Shown here piece by piece: positions 5,910-11,523 of a stretch of 11,523 bases of DNA. How positions within the stretch are numbered: position 1 is the stretch's first letter; each line of letters begins with the position of its first letter. The translations under genes and the position numbers were made by a program. The notes under the pieces are model-generated. The model ran no database searches. It was given only the letters and a program-made list of their open reading frames with translations, and was not told the DNA's origin. Source of the DNA: SAR202 cluster bacterium AD-804-J14_MRT_500m (GTDB taxonomy: Bacteria > Chloroflexota > Dehalococcoidia > UBA3495 > GCA-2712585). The stretch covers positions 1 through 11,523 of the forward strand of contig VEXF01000042.1 of NCBI GenBank assembly GCA_009391275.1, in the 5' to 3' direction.

Positions 5910-6959
5910 GTGGATCGGATTGCGATAATGGGCGGCGGAGCCGTCGGATGTTATCTCTCGGCGTTCATGACTCGGGAAGGAGAAGATGTCACCCTGATAG
6001 ATGTGTGGCCAGAAAATATTGAAGCCATTAAGAAGAGTGGAATCAAGGTCACTGGAAGCCAAGGGCCATTCACTTCCCCAGTTAAGGCTTTACACCTTCA
6101 CGAAGTTCAGTCGATTGACACACCCTTTGACATCATTTTCATTGCAATGAAATCTTATGATACACGCTGGGCTTCTCTGTTTATGGAGCCTCATCTTAAA
6201 CAGACCGGATTTGCAGTTTCGTCGCAGAACAGCATCAATGATCCAATCTTGGCTGAAGTATTCGGAGAAGACCGCTCCATCGGTTGTATCATGTCGACGA
6301 TCGAAGTCGCCCTTTGGGAACCCGGACATGTCACTCGAGGCGGTCAGCCGGGTAGAGATCGCGGATATGATGTTTTCCGGGTGGGCGAACTGATAGGTCC
6401 GGTAACACCCAGAGTAACACGGATCGTCGAATTAGTAAGCAGTATTGATGGGGCCAAAAGCACCACGAACCTGTGGGGTGAGCGCTGGTCTAAACTGGCC
6501 AGCAATTGCATGGGGAATCCAGTAGGAGCAATGTCCGGGTTGGGGTCCATTGGAATGGCTGATTCCTCGTCTGCACGCCTTTTGAAAATGCATATCGCAT
6601 CTGAGGTAATTCAGGTAGGAATGGCTCTCAATTATTCGGTGGAGTCCGTATCTGGCGTCGCCGCTGCCACTTGGTTAGACATTAACCGCGGAGATGTCTT
6701 TGAAGAACTCGATAGCAGATTGCAGGCTAAAGGCAGAGTGGATTGGCATTCATCTATGGCTCAAGATGTAATCAAGGGGCGTAGGACTGAAATCGATTAT
6801 CTAAACGGATTAGTATCCCGCCGTGGAGTTGATGCCGGTGTACCTACACCTGTAAACGACGCCGTCGTCAGAGTAATACACGAGATCGACGCTAAGAGAA
6901 TCCTGCCTAACACAACCCATTTATCCAACATCCTTGACCAAGTGCAGGTGCCACACTAA
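5910..6959 (+). CDS. Ketopantoate reductase (ApbA/PanE) family protein
   Basis: The 349-residue NAD(P)-dependent reductase starts at a GTG after the purine-rich GGAAGGA (5894-5900); a TAA directly before the GTG excludes longer forms. The Rossmann fold opens with IAIMGGGAVGCYL (GxGxxG, 8-13). Residues matching the PanE active site are N107 (SQNSIND), K195 and N199/N203 (SKLASNCMGNPVGA), S281/S282 (SSMAQDV) and E294 (GRRTEID). So it should reduce a 2-oxo acid or oxidise a 2-hydroxy acid. True PanE makes pantoate for coenzyme A. This protein is about 50 residues longer than E. coli PanE and sits beside a crotonase instead of panB or panC, so another 2-hydroxy acid is quite possible. The gene symbol is withheld for that reason. 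Confidence 0.86.
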   Translation: MDRIAIMGGGAVGCYLSAFMTREGEDVTLIDVWPENIEAIKKSGIKVTGSQGPFTSPVKALHLHEVQSIDTPFDIIFIAMKSYDTRWASLFMEPHLKQTGFAVSSQNSINDPILAEVFGEDRSIGCIMSTIEVALWEPGHVTRGGQPGRDRGYDVFRVGELIGPVTPRVTRIVELVSSIDGAKSTTNLWGERWSKLASNCMGNPVGAMSGLGSIGMADSSSARLLKMHIASEVIQVGMALNYSVESVSGVAAATWLDINRGDVFEELDSRLQAKGRVDWHSSMAQDVIKGRRTEIDYLNGLVSRRGVDAGVPTPVNDAVVRVIHEIDAKRILPNTTHLSNILDQVQVPH

Positions 6960-9143
<2,184 letters not shown>

Positions 9144-9161
9144 GGGACCTATTCTATAATC

Positions 9162-9824
9162 ATGGCCGCCCACCCCTCTGATGACTCTATCCTAGCATCT
9201 AAAATCTTCCCCGGTTTCCCTCTTCTATACGACTTAGTCTACGCAGAAATTAAAGATCTAAGTCCCACGCAATTAGATTGGTCCTCTGATAATTGGGCCT
9301 GGTCCTCATGGAGCATCCGGCGCCAAGTAAGTCATATTCCTTCGTTTATTTACGGATGGTTGCTCATCCGTTGGGGTAATCAGTTATTCCCATGCGGGAC
9401 TCGATCCCTAGGTAAAGTTGGGTGCTTCATCCCTTCTCAGGAAGGATCATGGCTAGACGAAACGGAATACCCTGATATGTCATCCGTGCTATCCAAGTTT
9501 CAAGACGGTCTTGACTTGGTAGCCCATATATTGGCCCATGAAACCTACGGATCTATGCGAATGAAGGAGGAGTCGCGCCCTGATACCCCCCCCCATTGGG
9601 CCCAATTCATTAACGCTCATCCGAGCGGGGTTCGGTGGCATGCTACAGAACCGAATTTTACATATATAACCCTGGAGGCTACCTTTAGACATCTCTACTA
9701 CGAAACTTTGACACATCTCTACAACATCCAGAGATTAAAACGTGCCCAGGGATTAAGTACGGCCTCCTCCATTCCGGACGAGGGCTACTGGATGTTACCT
9801 GATTGGGACCGGTCAGAGCCCTAA
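9162..9824 (+). CDS. DinB-like four-helix protein
   Basis: The 220-residue protein looks like the DinB/YfiT-like superfamily, four-helix bundles with a metal site formed by histidines, many acting as thiol-dependent transferases or of unknown role. The first helix region holds LLYDLVYAEIKDLSPTQLDW, followed by the typical WSIRRQVSHI with H58 as probable metal ligand. The last helix reads RHLYYETLTHLYNIQRLK, with H177, E181 and H185; the usual H-x3-H pair is thus changed to E-x3-H, with a further His eight positions upstream. The N-terminus has no signal peptide. It follows gyrB by 18 bases and may be read from the same mRNA; only GGGA 14 bases upstream serves as a poor ribosome binding site. 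Its end overlaps the convergent pyrE by 12 bases. Superfamily placement is likely and function is unknown. Confidence 0.68.
   Translation: MAAHPSDDSILASKIFPGFPLLYDLVYAEIKDLSPTQLDWSSDNWAWSSWSIRRQVSHIPSFIYGWLLIRWGNQLFPCGTRSLGKVGCFIPSQEGSWLDETEYPDMSSVLSKFQDGLDLVAHILAHETYGSMRMKEESRPDTPPHWAQFINAHPSGVRWHATEPNFTYITLEATFRHLYYETLTHLYNIQRLKRAQGLSTASSIPDEGYWMLPDWDRSEP
9586..9606. repeat. C9 homopolymer followed by a 12-bp palindrome in the DinB-like gene
   Basis: Nine consecutive C (9586-9594) are followed directly by ATTGGGCCCAAT (9595-9606), a perfect palindrome. The reading frame passes through as Thr-Pro-Pro-His-Trp-Ala-Gln. Long C tracts are prone to slippage in replication and to sequencing error. 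Confidence 0.8.
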
Positions 9825-10388
9825 TACCGATACCCTGCCATCGGCTCCCGCTTTTAACACAGAGTGAAACGAATACCCTAGGCGCCGAATCTCCTCGCTT
9901 CCCCCTTGATTCCTATCCAAGAGGACCATCACAAGCGCCACATTGTATCCCGCCGCTTCCGATGCATGTATAGCCGCAAAAAGTGATCCCCCGCTCGTGC
10001 AAACGTCATCTACTATAGCCACTTCGGATCCCTTTGGCACAAACCCTTCAATCACCTGATTCGTACCATGGCCCTTAGCCTCTTTACGTACAATAAATCC
10101 CGTTATGGGTTTATGCTCCAGGTAGCTCGTTAGCGTAACCGCTGTAACTATAGGATCAGCACCAAGCGTCAGCCCTCCGATTGCTGTGACATCAAAAGCT
10201 TTCAGTTTATTAAAAAAGGTCCGGCCTACCAAAGCGGAACCTTCCGGATCCAACGTGAGTATTCTTCCATCAAAATAATAACTACTACTTGCACCTGACG
10301 ATAACGTGAAGGACCCATATTGGAGAGCCCCTCTCTCTTCTGCCAAGAGCAACAACCTCTGGGAGGAATCCATAGCTCTACTCGCCAT
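9813..10388 (-). CDS. pyrE: Orotate phosphoribosyltransferase
   Basis: The enzyme converts orotate and PRPP to OMP, the fifth step of UMP synthesis. In the 191-residue form, FTLSSGASSSYYFDGR (27-42) is the PyrE signature, VRKEAKGHGT (100-109) is the flexible catalytic loop with its Lys and His, and VAIVDDVCTSGGS (123-135) is the PRPP-binding motif. Two starts are possible. The ATG at 10388 overlaps the end of nadD by 11 bases, while the ATG at 10373 (protein starting MDSSQRLLLLAEERG) lies 4 bases after the nadD stop. Neither has a strong ribosome binding site, and the shorter form agrees well with the family. It is the last gene of the obgE-nadD-pyrE unit, and its 3' end overlaps the convergent DinB-like gene by 12 bases. 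Confidence 0.94.
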   Translation of the reverse strand: MASRAMDSSQRLLLLAEERGALQYGSFTLSSGASSSYYFDGRILTLDPEGSALVGRTFFNKLKAFDVTAIGGLTLGADPIVTAVTLTSYLEHKPITGFIVRKEAKGHGTNQVIEGFVPKGSEVAIVDDVCTSGGSLFAAIHASEAAGYNVALVMVLLDRNQGGSEEIRRLGYSFHSVLKAGADGRVSVLGL

Positions 10389-10992
10389 CTACATACAGCC
10401 TGTGATAAGAGATATATTGTTCCACTTCATCGGATACCATATATCGAATTGATTTACCTTCTTTGACACGCTTCCTTATATCGCTAGCACTAACTTTGAT
10501 CTCAATCTCATCTAGACAAATAATTTTATTCGGCCCTATTGCTTTGACCTTCTGTAATTTACGTGGATAATCTTTTCCTTCTATTTCCCCTGTTCGACGG
10601 TTGACTATGACCAACTGGGCTAGCCGAAGGATTCTTTCTGGGGATTTCCACTTTGAGAATTCGAACATGCTGTCCGACCCAACAATTAGGAAAAGATTAG
10701 CATCTTTGTAGATTTGAGTTAGTTCTTCAAGCGTGTCCACCGAATACGATGGTCCTTTCCTTTGTACTTCAAGACAAGACACACTCAAGAACGGATTCGA
10801 CATAATAGCTTTCCTGACCATATGTACCCTATGCTCAGCGGGAGTAATCGATCTATCCATCTTCATCCACGGTGTTCCTGCCGGAACAAATATCACTTCT
10901 TGCAACTGAAGATTTATCCTCGCCTCTTCAGCTATCATCAAATGTCCAACGTGCACAGGATCAAACGTCCCTCCCAAAACCCCGATATTCAC
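10378..10992 (-). CDS. nadD: Nicotinate-nucleotide adenylyltransferase
   Basis: The 204-residue enzyme transfers AMP from ATP to nicotinate mononucleotide, giving deamido-NAD for NAD synthesis. GVLGGTFDPVHVGH (4-17) contains the nucleotidyltransferase signature with the HxGH motif (H14-x-G-H17). LFLIVGSDSMFEFSKWKSPERIL (100-122) is the conserved NadD middle segment, and VSASDIRKRV (167-176) is the variant of the ISxTxIR motif that binds ATP phosphates. The start is a GTG one base after the obgE stop (TGA-A-GTG), and GGGAG just upstream lies inside the end of obgE, so translation is probably coupled. The gene stop lies inside or just before the pyrE start. Pairing of obgE with nadD is common in bacteria. 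Confidence 0.95.
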   Translation of the reverse strand: MNIGVLGGTFDPVHVGHLMIAEEARINLQLQEVIFVPAGTPWMKMDRSITPAEHRVHMVRKAIMSNPFLSVSCLEVQRKGPSYSVDTLEELTQIYKDANLFLIVGSDSMFEFSKWKSPERILRLAQLVIVNRRTGEIEGKDYPRKLQKVKAIGPNKIICLDEIEIKVSASDIRKRVKEGKSIRYMVSDEVEQYISYHRLYVDGE

Positions 10993-10993
10993 T

Positions 10994-11523
10994 TCACTCC
11001 CACTCCAACTTAAATTGACCTATTCGCACAGCATCTCCCGGTTGCACTCCAGCCTTCACCAAAGCCCTATCAACTCCTAATCTCACAAGTTCCGTCCAAA
11101 ATTGGAGCCGAACACGCGGATCTTTCATATTGATCATTCCTAGAATACGTTCCGCCCTTGGCGATCTAATTTCATACGCTCCTCCTACTCGAGATACTTG
11201 AACGCTTGATTCTTTTCTCTTAGGTTGCATTTTTACTAACGTTTCGGTCTCACTAGTATGGATCTCCTTTGGAATGTTCGAAAGCATGTCGAATGTCTTA
11301 TTAATCAATGGTTCAAGTCCCGATCTAGCGACAGCAGATATCTTAACTACAGGTACTCCTAAATCATTCAATTCTTTCTCGTATCGTGAAAAATTCCCTC
11401 GTGCATCCGTTACATCCATTTTATTTATAACGATAATTTGCGGTTTCGAAGATAGGTCATCGCTGAAACTCTTTAACTCTTTGTTAATCGACTCAATCCT
11501 AGGGAGAATATCCTCATTTATAC
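10994..11523 (-). CDS. obgE: GTPase Obg, C-terminal part (5' end outside window)
   Basis: The minus-strand frame is open to the window edge and covers the last 175 complete residues. The segment KPQIIVINKMDV holds the G4 motif NKxD that reads guanine, and KISAVARSG holds the G5 SA motif. The region from about VSRVGGAYEIRSPRAERI to the end is the OCT domain, an Obg C-terminal domain found in Gram-positive and Chloroflexota-type Obg proteins, ending in RIGQFKLEWE. Obg binds the large ribosomal subunit and links ribosome assembly, growth and stress signalling. The methionine at 11419 is internal, just after the NK of NKMD, and cannot be the true start. nadD follows after one base. Confidence 0.95.
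   Translation of the reverse strand, partial: INEDILPRIESINKELKSFSDDLSSKPQIIVINKMDVTDARGNFSRYEKELNDLGVPVVKISAVARSGLEPLINKTFDMLSNIPKEIHTSETETLVKMQPKRKESSVQVSRVGGAYEIRSPRAERILGMINMKDPRVRLQFWTELVRLGVDRALVKAGVQPGDAVRIGQFKLEWE

Noticed and set aside
9155..9160. TATAAT directly before the DinB-like start codon, with TTAGAT 17 bases upstream
   Set aside because: A start point about seven bases downstream would fall after the ATG at 9162, so this promoter could not make the full protein. It is more likely chance in an AT-rich spacer.
9827..9844. CCGAT/ATCGG stem after the DinB-like gene as a terminator
   Set aside because: Five base pairs inside pyrE; the T4 run begins seven bases after the stem, so the form is poor.

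Overview
This window looks like core chromosome of a bacterium with fairly compact genes and intermediate base composition. Several features point to Chloroflexota, perhaps a Dehalococcoidia or SAR202-like lineage: an Obg GTPase with a C-terminal OCT domain, a short (644-residue) GyrB, a dnaB / DnaD-like / DnaC-like replication cassette, and a HIT, ketopantoate-reductase-like and crotonase-like gene complement. This placement is inferred from protein character only; no marker gene such as 16S rRNA is present. I see no RNA genes, insertion sequences, phage genes or CRISPR arrays.

Layout. (1) Positions 1-3574, plus strand: the end of rplI (ribosomal protein L9), then dnaB (replicative helicase), a DnaD-domain protein, a zinc-finger DnaC/DnaI-type helicase loader and a small HIT hydrolase. 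These genes are very tightly packed. dnaB and the DnaD gene share an ATGA junction, and the DnaD and loader genes overlap by about 95 bases in different frames. They look like one translation-plus-replication operon whose middle part encodes helicase, primosome protein and loader. (2) Positions 3565-4930, minus strand: apt (adenine salvage) followed by a metallo-beta-lactamase-fold hydrolase whose ribosome binding site overlaps the apt stop codon. (3) Positions 4943-5088: a divergent promoter region. (4) Positions 5089-6959, plus strand: a crotonase-family protein that lacks one of the two usual hydratase glutamates, then a PanE/ApbA-like reductase; probably a small catabolic or acyl-CoA unit. 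(5) Positions 6960-7208: the longest non-coding stretch, holding an extended -10 promoter for gyrB. (6) Positions 7209-9824, plus strand: gyrB and a DinB-like protein. (7) Positions 9813-11523, minus strand: obgE (3' part), nadD and pyrE, joined by a one-base gap and a short overlap.

The two convergent gene pairs (HIT/hydrolase and DinB-like/pyrE) overlap at their 3' ends by 10 and 12 bases, so no free space remains for ordinary terminators. Three genes (apt, pyrE, nadD) use or make nucleotides, and dnaB, loader, gyrB and obgE belong to replication and growth control, so the window is mostly housekeeping. No clearly novel system is visible. The points most worth a second look are the loader/DnaD dual-coding overlap, a perfect 13-bp hairpin inside dnaB, the altered active site of the crotonase, an acidic tail on L9, and a C9 tract in the DinB-like gene.
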